Assembly: GCA_003452965.1 (NCBI GenBank)
Contig: DMMW01000040.1
Location: forward strand, 27,577 to 45,445
Reading direction: 5' to 3'
DNA from: Elusimicrobiota bacterium
GTDB taxonomy: Bacteria; Elusimicrobiota; UBA8919
Length of the DNA: 17,869 bases
A model generated the notes under the pieces. It was not told the origin of the DNA, did not search any database, and saw only the letters and a program-made list of their open reading frames with translations. Below, piece by piece: positions 7,996 through 15,013 of the stretch. A program made the position numbers and the translations under genes. The first letter of the stretch is position 1; each line of letters opens with the position of its first letter.

Positions 7996-8064
7996 TAGTG
8001 CGATAGTGCGATAGTGCGATAGTGGGATAGTGGGATAGTGGGATAGTGGGATAGGGCGATAGTG
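7996..8064. repeat. Octamer tandem array, about 8.6 units
   Basis: Units of 8 bases starting four bases after the tRNA end: three tagtgcga, four tagtggga, one tagggcga, then a partial tagtg. The two unit types are grouped, as expected from slippage expansion. The same octamer occurs in 2.6 copies behind the second tRNA-Arg (14829-14849) and again at the tadA start (15007-15014). The array ends 13 bases before the -35 box of the PilZ gene. It is too short and lacks spacers, so it is not a CRISPR. Confidence 0.85.
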
Positions 8065-8077
8065 TCTGCCTTTTTTG

Positions 8078-8105
8078 TTGACTTATTTGATTTTTTTCTT
8101 ATAAT
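8078..8105 (+). promoter_or_regulatory. Sigma-70-type promoter for the PilZ gene
   Basis: TTGACT (8078-8083), a 16-base spacer and a perfect TATAAT (8100-8105). Six to seven bases past the -10 box falls on the ATG at 8112, so the transcript may be leaderless or nearly so. No ribosome binding site is seen before that ATG, which fits. Confidence 0.7.
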
Positions 8106-8111
8106 ATTTAT

Positions 8112-8468
8112 ATGTTTGCTGAGCAAAGAAAACATCCGAGAGTATCTTATGTTGCGAGTGTAGATATTTTAATTACTGCAATTCAAAGAGTTTTGTATAA
8201 AGGATTGATTAAAAATATAAGTATAGGTGGACTTGCTTTTGAAACCGAAGTAGAATTGAAAATTGGAGACGAATGTGCGTTTTTGTTTTATTTACCGAGT
8301 CAAAAAAGTATTAAAGTAATAGGGCATATAGTTTGGGAATTTAAAGATAAAAACTCATTTTTTTACGGTGTTCAATTTTCTAAAATTGGTTTTATAAGTA
8401 AGTTTGTACTAAAACAATTTATATATAATAAGTTACGAGAAGAAGAAAAAGTTTTAGTCAAACATTAA
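8112..8468 (+). CDS. PilZ domain protein (likely c-di-GMP receptor)
   Basis: 118 residues, essentially one PilZ domain. Both nucleotide-binding motifs are present: R6-K-H-P-R10 (RxxxR form) and N35-I-S-I-G-G40 (the D/NxSxxG motif), separated by about 25 residues as usual. This family binds cyclic di-GMP and changes partner activity in motility, pili or exopolysaccharide export. No output domain is attached, so it would act as a stand-alone adaptor. The gene is preceded by a near-consensus promoter without a ribosome binding site and is followed 27 bases later by a HAMP membrane protein. No diguanylate cyclase or EAL domain is in the window. The nearby prepilin makes a pilus link attractive but unproven. 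Confidence 0.85.
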   Translation: MFAEQRKHPRVSYVASVDILITAIQRVLYKGLIKNISIGGLAFETEVELKIGDECAFLFYLPSQKSIKVIGHIVWEFKDKNSFFYGVQFSKIGFISKFVLKQFIYNKLREEEKVLVKH

Positions 8469-8495
8469 GTAGTATAAATTAAAAAGGAGGGCTGT

Positions 8496-8909
8496 ATGGC
8501 GGAATTCAGAAGGAAGATAATTCTTGTTGATAAAAAGTTGCAGCTAAAGTATGCTTTTATTATTAGCGGTGTCTTGATATTCATGCTTCTTCTGGTGGAA
8601 TATCATACGTATTTAACTATAAACCTTGCTATCCCGAATTTGTTAACTTCCGCTGTAGGTGATCAGATAAAACAGATTCATTTCTGGCTGATAATCAACG
8701 GAATAGTATATGCCCTATTTATTGCCGTCGTATCAATATATATTTCCCATAAAATTGCAGGACCGGTATACAAAATTAAAAAGCAATTAAGAGAAATTAT
8801 GCAAACCGGCGATACAAGTAAAAAAATATTTATAAGAAAAGGCGATGAACTGGCTGATTTAGTCGAAATTATAAATGAATATATAAGTAAAACTACATTA
8901 AAAAAATAA
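8496..8909 (+). CDS. Small two-helix membrane protein with a HAMP domain and no output domain
   Basis: 137 residues: a cytoplasmic start, TM1 (about 19-40), a short external loop (about 41-62), TM2 (about 63-84), then a HAMP domain (85-135) with the first-helix proline (KIAGPVYKIKKQLREI) and the second-helix pattern RKGDELADLVEIINEYI. Nothing follows HAMP: no kinase, cyclase or methyl-accepting part. The ribosome binding site is strong (AAAGGAGG, 8482-8489), and the ATG is six bases on. Similar stand-alone HAMP proteins occur in several uncultivated lineages, and their role is not known to me. It could pass a membrane signal to a partner by helix pairing. It is probably co-transcribed with the PilZ gene. 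Confidence 0.75.
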   Translation: MAEFRRKIILVDKKLQLKYAFIISGVLIFMLLLVEYHTYLTINLAIPNLLTSAVGDQIKQIHFWLIINGIVYALFIAVVSIYISHKIAGPVYKIKKQLREIMQTGDTSKKIFIRKGDELADLVEIINEYISKTTLKK

Positions 8910-9074
8910 AGCTTACCTTATAAAAATGCCTATCGGCTGGCAGGAAATACTTCGCCTTCTGATTTTTCTGAAAAAAAGTATAATTTTATTACAGTTTAAT
9001 GGTGATTATTTTCGGTATTATTTCTATAGTTTTGGGCTCAATTTGATATTTTGACGAAGGAAAACGAGTAGTTT

Positions 9075-10052
9075 ATGAAAGTGCTTGTAACCGGTGGTAC
9101 CGGGTTTTTGGGTAGTCATCTTGTAGAAGCGTTATTAAAAAAGAAATATTCCGTAAGATGTATTATACGAAATCCGAATAATCTCAAGTGGCTCAATAAT
9201 CTTGATTGTGAAATTATTAGAGGTGATTGTGTATCCAAAGAGTGTCTTTATAATATTGCATCAGATGTTGATTATGTTTTTCATTTAGCAGGCTTGGTCA
9301 GGGCAAAGAAAATAGAAGAATTGGTTGAAACTAATGCAGTCGGAACCAGGAATTTAGTTGAAGCGGTCTTTGAAAAAAACAAGCAAATTAAAAAATTTGT
9401 TTATATTTCGTCTCAAGCTGCGGCCGGTCCTTCAACAAATGGTAAACCTAAAACAGAATCTGCCGAGCCAAATCCTGTTTCAGAATATGGTAAATCTAAA
9501 CTGTGCGGCGAATTAGAAGTGCTTAAATTCAAGGACGCGATGCCGATTGTTATTTTAAGGCCTCCTGCAATTTATGGTCCTCGCGATAAAGACATTTTTG
9601 TTTTTTTTGAACAAGTAAAAAAAGGCTTCTTTTTTTTACCTAAAAAGGAAAAATTAATAAATATAAGTTATGTATCGGACATTTGTGACGGCATAATTGC
9701 AGCTGCAGAGTCAAAACAAACTAACGGAGAAATATATTTTATTGGAGATGACACAGTTTATTCATGGCGGAAATTGGGTGAAGTTCTGACCGATGTTGCA
9801 AATCCCAAAACAAGAATGATAAGGATTCCTGAATTTGTTTTTTATGTTTCGGCTCTTTTTTCTGAGGTTTCAGCATTAATTAAAGGTAAACCTGCCCTTG
9901 TTTCTTTTGATAAACTGAAAGAAATTAAGCAGAATAGCTGGTTTTTTTCTGCTGATAAAGCAAAAAAAGATTTTGGATATTCTCCAAAAATTTCACTTGA
10001 AGAAGGTATAAAAATTACATATAATTGGTATCTTAAAAATGGTTGGTTGTAG
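9075..10052 (+). CDS. NAD(P)-dependent epimerase/dehydratase (extended SDR)
   Basis: 325 residues with the Rossmann motif TGGTGFLG (G7, G10, G13), DYVFHLAG (66-73), a serine in YISSQAA (about 112-114) and the catalytic pair Y138/K142 in EYGKSK. ILRPPAIYGPRD and a C-terminal GYSPKISLEEGIK are also typical. This is the extended or atypical SDR family, which acts on nucleotide sugars, sterol-like or quinone-related substrates. The substrate cannot be read here. The gene is separated by 165 bases from the HAMP gene, so it may start a new transcript. The next gene, asd, starts 12 bases after its stop with its own AGGAG site, so the two are co-transcribed, but I see no shared pathway. Confidence 0.85.
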   Translation: MKVLVTGGTGFLGSHLVEALLKKKYSVRCIIRNPNNLKWLNNLDCEIIRGDCVSKECLYNIASDVDYVFHLAGLVRAKKIEELVETNAVGTRNLVEAVFEKNKQIKKFVYISSQAAAGPSTNGKPKTESAEPNPVSEYGKSKLCGELEVLKFKDAMPIVILRPPAIYGPRDKDIFVFFEQVKKGFFFLPKKEKLINISYVSDICDGIIAAAESKQTNGEIYFIGDDTVYSWRKLGEVLTDVANPKTRMIRIPEFVFYVSALFSEVSALIKGKPALVSFDKLKEIKQNSWFFSADKAKKDFGYSPKISLEEGIKITYNWYLKNGWL

Positions 10053-10064
10053 GAGTTAAAGAAA

Positions 10065-11105
10065 ATGAGAAAGTACAATATAGCAGTAGTTGGCGCAACC
10101 GGAGCAGTCGGCATTGAAATGTTAAAAATGCTTGAAACAAGGGATTTTCCTATTGAGAATCTTTGTCTTTTTGCATCGGCAAGAACCGCCGGACAAAAAA
10201 TGAAATACAAAAATAAAGAAATCTTAGTGGAAGATATAAATAAAATTACTGATTATTCAATTTTTAAATCAAAATATCAATTGGGAATTGCACTGTTTTC
10301 CGCAGGTGCATCCGTATCCAGAGAATGGGCGCCAAGATTCGCAGAACAGGGCATTTTTGTAATAGATAACTCTTCTTGTTTTAGAATGGAAAAGGATGTT
10401 CCTTTAGTTGTGCCGGAAGTAAATCCAAATGATATTTCAAAAAATAAAAAAATAATTGCCAATCCAAACTGTTCAACTATACAAATGGTCGTTGCTTTAA
10501 AACCTATAAACGATGCTGCTAAAATAAAAAGGATAATAGTTTCAACATATCAGGCAGTTTCAGGAGCAGGTGGAAAGGCGATGGATGAATTTAAAAATCA
10601 AACAATGGCATGGTCAAAAGGTGAAAAAATACCGCCGGCCGTTAAATTGCCGCATCAGATTTCATTTAATGTTATACCGCAGATAGATGTTTTTATGGAA
10701 AATGCTTATACAAAAGAAGAAATGAAAATGGTAAATGAGACTCAAAAAATACTTAACAATTATTCAATAAAAATTTCTTCTACTTGCGTAAGGGTTCCGG
10801 TTTTTAGAGGCCATTCGGAATCAGTATGGATTGAGACGGAAGAGAAAATTACGGCAGCGGAAGCAAGAGATATTTTAAAAAATGCCGAAGGAATTATTGT
10901 TATAGATGACCCTTCGCAAAAAAAATATCCCATGCCGATTGATGCCGATGGCAAGCAAATAACGTACGTTGGTCGTATAAGGGAGGATATTTCTACTGAG
11001 AATGGATTGGTTATGTGGATTGTTTCTGATAATTTACTTAAAGGTGCGGCATTAAATGCAGTCCAGATTGCAGAGGTTTTAATTTCAAAAGGTTTTTGCA
11101 ACTAA
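10065..11105 (+). CDS. asd: Aspartate-semialdehyde dehydrogenase
   Basis: 346 residues. Reduces aspartyl-4-phosphate to aspartate semialdehyde with NADPH, the branch point to lysine/diaminopimelate, threonine and methionine. Visible landmarks are the nucleotide loop VVGATGAVG (8-16), the active-site cysteine C136 in NPNCSTIQ, the phosphate-binding region SGAGGKAMDE, HQISFNVIPQID, and the catalytic histidine H250 in RVPVFRGHSES. Length and motif order are standard for the family. The ribosome binding site is AGGAG at 10052-10056, with the ATG eight bases on. It is the last gene before a new promoter at 11124. Confidence 0.96.
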   Translation: MRKYNIAVVGATGAVGIEMLKMLETRDFPIENLCLFASARTAGQKMKYKNKEILVEDINKITDYSIFKSKYQLGIALFSAGASVSREWAPRFAEQGIFVIDNSSCFRMEKDVPLVVPEVNPNDISKNKKIIANPNCSTIQMVVALKPINDAAKIKRIIVSTYQAVSGAGGKAMDEFKNQTMAWSKGEKIPPAVKLPHQISFNVIPQIDVFMENAYTKEEMKMVNETQKILNNYSIKISSTCVRVPVFRGHSESVWIETEEKITAAEARDILKNAEGIIVIDDPSQKKYPMPIDADGKQITYVGRIREDISTENGLVMWIVSDNLLKGAALNAVQIAEVLISKGFCN

Positions 11106-11123
11106 TTAAAAATTGATTTAAGA

Positions 11124-11151
11124 TTGACAAAATATATCATTTTGGTATAAT
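11124..11151 (+). promoter_or_regulatory. Consensus sigma-70-type promoter of the rplM-rpsI operon
   Basis: TTGACA (11124-11129) and TATAAT (11146-11151) are both perfect, with a 16-base spacer. The predicted start near 11158 leaves an untranslated leader of about 190 bases before rplM. This is the strongest promoter I see in the window, as expected for ribosomal protein genes. Confidence 0.8.
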
Positions 11152-11168
11152 ATTAGACTGTTTAAGAA

Positions 11169-11323
11169 GTCATCTCGCCAGAGTTTGGCGAAGTCTAATG
11201 ACAACTGGTCTTGATTATGCAGATTTTAGAGGCAATCCTTCAATGGTTCTCAGGACGAGTTTACGCAGATTTCTTAAGGTTTAGATTTAATCTGTGTAAT
11301 TGGTGTTTCTAATCTGTATAATC
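11169..11323 (+). promoter_or_regulatory. Structured leader of rplM-rpsI containing a dispersed 13-mer
   Basis: First a hairpin: gtcat (11169-11173) with atgac (11198-11202), enclosing tcgcca (11175-11180) and tggcga (11186-11191). Then a nested dyad: gattatgcagatt (11213-11225) pairs with aatctgtataatc (11311-11323), 13 bp with one G-T wobble. Inside it, ttacgcagatt (11261-11271) pairs with aatctgtgtaa (11289-11299), 11 bp with one wobble. The long stem ends about 25 bases before the rplM start. It may be a leader for ribosomal protein autoregulation or an inserted dispersed repeat. I cannot match it to a known leader family. Confidence 0.5.
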
Positions 11324-11348
11324 AGTCTTTAAAAAGGAAGGTAAATTT

Positions 11349-11750
11349 ATGAATGTGAGAAATTGGTTTTTGCTTGATGCAACAGACGTCCCGCTCGGCC
11401 GTTTATCCACCGCAGCGGTTAGAATTCTTCAGGGTAAAGGAAAAGTAGAGTATGCGCCCAATAAAGATATAGGCGACTATGTAGTTGTTACAAACGCCGA
11501 AAAAATAAGGCTTACCGGTAAAAAATTGGAAGATAAGCTTGAATATAGGCATTCAGGTTATCCGGGTGGCGATAAGTATATAATTTATAAAGAGTTAATT
11601 GAAAGGGATCCCGAAAGAATTATTAAACTTTCAATAAGTGGAATGCTCCCGAAAAACAGGCTAAGAAAACCAATGCTTAAACGATTAAAAGTATTTAGAA
11701 AAGATGCCAAACAATTGGAGGAAAAATGTCAAAAGATAAAAGCAATTTGA
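11349..11750 (+). CDS. rplM: 50S ribosomal protein L13 (uL13)
   Basis: 133 residues, slightly shorter than the E. coli protein (142), mainly at the N-terminus. Recognised by WFLLDATDVPLGRLSTAA, the charged GKGKVEYAPNKDIGDYVVV segment, TNAEKIRLTGKK, and the region RHSGYPGG with ISGMLPKNRLRKPMLKRLKVF. A good ribosome binding site (AAGGAAGG, 11334-11341) precedes the ATG by seven bases. The gene is the first of the classic rplM-rpsI pair, and the last 25 bases overlap rpsI. Confidence 0.97.
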   Translation: MNVRNWFLLDATDVPLGRLSTAAVRILQGKGKVEYAPNKDIGDYVVVTNAEKIRLTGKKLEDKLEYRHSGYPGGDKYIIYKELIERDPERIIKLSISGMLPKNRLRKPMLKRLKVFRKDAKQLEEKCQKIKAI

Positions 11751-12130
11751 TTATAGCTACAGGAAGAAGAAAAACATCTGCAGCAAAAGTGATACTTACT
11801 TTAGGTCAAGGTAAAGTAATCGTAAATGGAAAGCCGCTGGATAAATATTTTGCTGGTTTACCCAGGTTTCAAACCGAGGCGATAGTACCGCTAAATGTGG
11901 CGAATATTATGTCGCAGTATAATATCAGCGTATCGGTTACTGGCGGCGGAGTAATGTCACAAGCGGAAGCCATTCGGCATGGTATTGCAAGAGCTCTGTC
12001 AACGATTGACGGAAATTTAAAAGGTATAATGAAAAAAGAGAGTTTTTTAACCCGCGATGACAGAATGGTTGAAAGAAAGAAGCCTGGACGCGCAAAAGCA
12101 AGAAAAAGTTTTCAATGGACCAAAAGGTAA
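11726..12130 (+). CDS. rpsI: 30S ribosomal protein S9 (uS9)
   Basis: 134 residues. Family hallmarks are ATGRRKTSAAKV near the start, VNGKPLDKYF, TGGGVMSQAEAIRHGIARAL, and the basic tail RMVERKKPGRAKARKSFQWTKR with the conserved C-terminal arginine that reaches the P-site tRNA. Its ATG lies 25 bases inside rplM, preceded by GGAGG (11717-11721), so translation is coupled. The next gene, a cyclase, follows after 41 bases without a visible terminator. Confidence 0.97.
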   Translation: MSKDKSNLIIATGRRKTSAAKVILTLGQGKVIVNGKPLDKYFAGLPRFQTEAIVPLNVANIMSQYNISVSVTGGGVMSQAEAIRHGIARALSTIDGNLKGIMKKESFLTRDDRMVERKKPGRAKARKSFQWTKR

Positions 12131-12171
12131 AGAAGCGATAGTATTATTCGTATTTTGTGAGGATATAAAAT

Positions 12172-13920
12172 ATGAAACAAAAAAATGTAGCTTATTTACT
12201 TGGCGTGTTTGCGATTTTACTAGTAATAGTACTTAATTTTTTTGGTGTATTTCAGACACTTGAATATAAATCATATGATTACAGAATTCGTAATCGTATG
12301 GCAAATATAATATCTGATAAAATAGTAATTGCTGCTATAGATGAAAATAGTCTGGAACATTTAGGTAGGTGGCCCTGGGATAGAAGCATCCAAGCAAGAA
12401 TGATTCAAAAATTAACTCGGGCGGGTGCTAAAACAATTGGTGTTGATATTCTTTTTATTGAAAAAAGCAACGAACAAAGCGATACTGCTCTTGAAGAAGC
12501 AGTAAAAGAATCTAAAAGATGTGTAAATGAACTGCTTTTTGAAATAGATAGGGGTATTCCTAAAAAGCAAAAGTTACCTATAAGCGGCATAGTTAAATAT
12601 TCTATTGGAATAGGATTTCCGAATGTCTTCCCGGAAATAGACGGTGTCGTTAGGAAAGTAAAACCGATAATAGAATACCAGAAAAAATTATATCCTCATG
12701 TTTCTGTTTCAATTGCCTCGGCATATATGGAGAAACCGATAGAAGAGCTTCTTAACAACGTGCCCTTGGATGATAACGGGGAAATGCTCATTAATTATGC
12801 CGGCGGATTCGAAACATTCAAATATATATCTTACTACGATATATTAGAAGGAAAAATAAATGACGAAGTGCTTAAAGACAAAATTGTTCTTATAGGGTAT
12901 GCAGCAGCCGGGCTGGGCGATAGACATGTAACACCGGTTTCACCGGTTATGCCGGGAATTGAAACAATAGCCAATAATGTAAATGCGTTTATTAATTCTG
13001 ATTTTATTTCGTATTCAAGCGGTTTATTCGGATTTTTGACAATAATTGTTATAGGTGGTATTCTTGCCTTTTTCTTACCAAAACTATCTTCTTGGAAATC
13101 CACGTTTTTGGTAATAACTGTTTTTGTAATTTGGTTCCTAATCAGCAGGTATTATTTTGTAGAAAAAAAAGTATGGGTTGAATATGTCCCTGTAACTTTC
13201 TTAATTTTCTTTTCTTATTTATCAATTACATCTTGGCGATTTATAACGGAAGAGAAAGAAAAGCGATGGTTAAAAAAAGCGTTCGGACAATATCTTTCTC
13301 CGCTTGTTATTAATGAAATTATGAAAAATCCGGATGCACTTGCGTTAGGCGGTAAAAGACAGGAAATGACGGTTCTTTTTTCCGACATCAGGGGATTTAC
13401 AACAATTTCGGAAGCATTAACACCCGAAGGTGTTGTTACAATTCTAAACGAATATTTAACAAAAATGACAGAAATAGTCTTTAAATATGAAGGTACGCTG
13501 GATAAGTTTATTGGTGATGCCGTAATGGCTTTTTGGAATGCTCCAATACCTCAAAATGACCATACACAAAGAGCGGTTTATTGTGCCATTGAAATGATAG
13601 AAGAACTAAAAAAACTTCAAGAAAAATGGCGTGCTGAAAATAAACCTATTATGGACATAGGTATAGGCATAAACAGAGGTGATATGGTTGTAGGCAACAT
13701 GGGTTCTATTGAACGGATGGATTATACGGTTATAGGAGACAATGTAAATCTTGCTTCCAGGCTGGAAGGTTTGAATAAAGAATTTAGAACACATATAATA
13801 TTATCGGAATCGGCATATCAAGTCATAAAAGACACTGTATTGACCAAACCGCTAGGGACTACGAAAGTAAAGGGTAAGGAAAAGCTGGTTCAAATTTATA
13901 GCGTTGAAGGAAAAGTATAA
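12172..13920 (+). CDS. CHASE2-domain class III adenylate/guanylate cyclase
   Basis: 582 residues. One N-terminal membrane helix (about 7-26) leads to an extracytoplasmic CHASE2 sensor (about 35-275, with YDYRIR, GAKTIGVDILF, DGVVRKV, INYAG). Three closely spaced membrane helices follow (about 284-303, 311-330, 337-355), then a cytoplasmic class III cyclase domain (about 396-570). Catalytic residues are present: metal-binding D405 (FSDIRGFT) and D449 (KFIGDAVMAFW), purine-contact K445 and T519, and transition-state N526 and R530 (DNVNLASRLEG). The K/T pair favours ATP, so cAMP is the likelier product. A GAGG site precedes the ATG. It sits 41 bases behind rpsI and shares a TAATG overlap with the next gene. 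The sensed ligand is unknown. Confidence 0.92.
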   Translation: MKQKNVAYLLGVFAILLVIVLNFFGVFQTLEYKSYDYRIRNRMANIISDKIVIAAIDENSLEHLGRWPWDRSIQARMIQKLTRAGAKTIGVDILFIEKSNEQSDTALEEAVKESKRCVNELLFEIDRGIPKKQKLPISGIVKYSIGIGFPNVFPEIDGVVRKVKPIIEYQKKLYPHVSVSIASAYMEKPIEELLNNVPLDDNGEMLINYAGGFETFKYISYYDILEGKINDEVLKDKIVLIGYAAAGLGDRHVTPVSPVMPGIETIANNVNAFINSDFISYSSGLFGFLTIIVIGGILAFFLPKLSSWKSTFLVITVFVIWFLISRYYFVEKKVWVEYVPVTFLIFFSYLSITSWRFITEEKEKRWLKKAFGQYLSPLVINEIMKNPDALALGGKRQEMTVLFSDIRGFTTISEALTPEGVVTILNEYLTKMTEIVFKYEGTLDKFIGDAVMAFWNAPIPQNDHTQRAVYCAIEMIEELKKLQEKWRAENKPIMDIGIGINRGDMVVGNMGSIERMDYTVIGDNVNLASRLEGLNKEFRTHIILSESAYQVIKDTVLTKPLGTTKVKGKEKLVQIYSVEGKV

Positions 13921-14603
13921 TGTATTTTTTCTGGCGGCTGCTTTTAGCACATCTTTTAGCCGATTTCACATTTCAAACAAATAGAATTGCAAAATGGAAA
14001 AGGGAAAATATTTCGGGTGTTTTTTTCCATGTTTTAATATTCCTGTTTTTTGCAGTTGCGATAAACTACCAATATCTTCCGCAAAAGGACTTCGCCTTAG
14101 CTTTACTTCTTCTTGCCGTATCGCATGTAATTGAAGATCAATGGCGTGTTTACAGTATTACAAAATATAACTCACCTGATAACTTAGGTTTTTTTCTTTG
14201 GGACCAATTTGTCCATGTATTACTAATATTTGTTTTAGCGCCCAAGAATCCGTTTGGTAGAGAAACCGAAAAGTGGGTTATAATCGCAATAATATTTATT
14301 ATTGCATCACACTTTACGACAATATTTATTTATTTTATTAAAAAGGTATTTTATTCAAACATCGTCATAATGAATCAAGAAAAATATCATGGGATTTTTG
14401 AGCGTTTGATAATAGTAGGATGTTTTATAATACCTGGTAAATGGTACTGGGTAATTCTACCTTCTGTTGTTACTATGGTGATTGGCGAACGTTTTTCTAT
14501 GAAAAAAACAGCATTAAAGTTGGATTATTCTGCTATTAACTTAACAATATCAATAAGTATCGCTGTGTTATTAAGTATAATCGCCCGCACTACATGGTAT
14601 TAA
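13920..14603 (+). CDS. DUF3307 family integral membrane protein
   Basis: 227 residues with several hydrophobic segments. The N-terminus carries the DUF3307 pattern: RLLLAHLLADFTFQTNRIAKWKREN, then a histidine in a membrane segment (GVFFHVLIF), later LLAVSHVIEDQW and FFLWDQFVHVLLI. The repeated His/Asp in membrane helices is typical of the family, whose function is unknown to me. The start codon shares its A with the stop of the cyclase (TAATG at 13918-13922), so the two are probably made together. Whether it works with the cyclase is inference from this coupling only. Confidence 0.75.
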   Translation: MYFFWRLLLAHLLADFTFQTNRIAKWKRENISGVFFHVLIFLFFAVAINYQYLPQKDFALALLLLAVSHVIEDQWRVYSITKYNSPDNLGFFLWDQFVHVLLIFVLAPKNPFGRETEKWVIIAIIFIIASHFTTIFIYFIKKVFYSNIVIMNQEKYHGIFERLIIVGCFIIPGKWYWVILPSVVTMVIGERFSMKKTALKLDYSAINLTISISIAVLLSIIARTTWY

Positions 14604-14635
14604 AATCTTCTTTAGCATCTCAATTTAATTACACT

Positions 14636-14641
14636 TATAAT
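14636..14641 (+). promoter_or_regulatory. Possible -10 box upstream of the dyad and tRNA-Arg(ACG)
   Basis: A TATAAT lies about 110 bases before the tRNA. No convincing -35 box is found at the right distance, so this is weak evidence. Confidence 0.25.
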
Positions 14642-14645
14642 GGAG

Positions 14646-14717
14646 TCATAGCTCGTCATGTATGCTTTAATACGGCTTCGTGAAATTCTATGGGGTAAGA
14701 GCCCGTATTTGCTATGA
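14646..14717. repeat. Nested dyad upstream of tRNA-Arg(ACG)
   Basis: The outer stem is tcatagc (14646-14652) with gctatga (14711-14717). The inner stem is aatacgg (14669-14675) with ccgtatt (14703-14709). It may be a structured leader of the tRNA transcript, a small RNA or a decayed palindromic repeat. I recognise no RNA family. The rest of 14604-14751 holds no gene that I can see. Confidence 0.4.
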
Positions 14718-14751
14718 ATGATGAACAAATAACTGATTCTCTGATTATTAT

Positions 14752-14825
14752 GGGCTCGTAGCTCAACTGGATAGAGCGAACGGCTACGAACCGTTAGGTT
14801 AGGGGTTCAACTCCCCTCGAGCCCT
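14752..14825 (+). tRNA. tRNA-Arg, anticodon ACG (A34, substrate type for TadA)
   Basis: Cloverleaf: acceptor GGGCTCG (14752-14758) with CGAGCCC (14818-14824). D arm gctc/gagc; anticodon stem aacgg/ccgtt with loop CTACGAA, anticodon ACG at 14786-14788; T arm agggg/cccct. Position 73 is T, and CCA is not encoded. It is identical to the tRNA at 7919-7992 except at position 34 (A instead of T) and the compensatory acceptor pair 4-69 (C-G instead of T-A). The first 25 bases after each tRNA are also identical. A34 of tRNA-Arg(ACG) is the standard substrate of TadA, whose gene begins 188 bases downstream. Confidence 0.95.
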
Positions 14826-14828
14826 ATA

Positions 14829-14849
14829 TAGTGCGATAGTGCGATAGTG
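14829..14849. repeat. Octamer repeat behind the second tRNA-Arg, 2.6 units
   Basis: Two full tagtgcga units and a partial tagtg, the same unit and offset from the tRNA as the longer array at 7996-8064. The run stops where a GC-rich palindromic segment begins. One further unit appears beyond that segment at 15007-15014. Confidence 0.8.
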
Positions 14850-15005
14850 CCTGCCCGCCGAAGGTTTTCTGTCCGCCCCCACCACTTACGCCTTCGATAA
14901 ACGTGTCATCAATAATCATGGCTATTCGCCATATTGCTGACACATCTTCAGCGGACAAGGAACCGTTGGTGGGCAAGAAAGAATTAGTGGCGGAAGTGTC
15001 GGGGG
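14850..15005. mobile_element. GC-rich imperfect palindromic element, possibly a small non-autonomous insertion
   Basis: Visibly richer in G+C than its neighbours. Arm A (14850-14877) pairs with 14950-14977: about 20 of 28 Watson-Crick plus four G-T wobbles. Arm B (14876-14892) pairs with 14989-15005 (14 of 17). A small central hairpin has gtgtca/tgacac and atggc/gccat arms (about 14903-14943). Arms A and B are in crossing rather than nested order. Octamer remnants flank it on both sides, as if it had been inserted into the octamer array. No transposase is encoded. The reading frame through it into tadA looks accidental. Confidence 0.45.
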
Positions 15006-15013
15006 ATAGTGGG

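Noticed and set aside
7996..8064. Tandem repeats as a CRISPR array
   Set aside because: The units are 8 bases long and directly joined without spacers, and there are no cas genes.
14903..15013. Upstream start of tadA giving a 37-residue N-terminal extension
   Set aside because: The extension is translated from the palindromic segment and octamer remnant, does not resemble TadA, and the ATG at 15014 gives a normal 150-residue protein with a purine-rich site before it.
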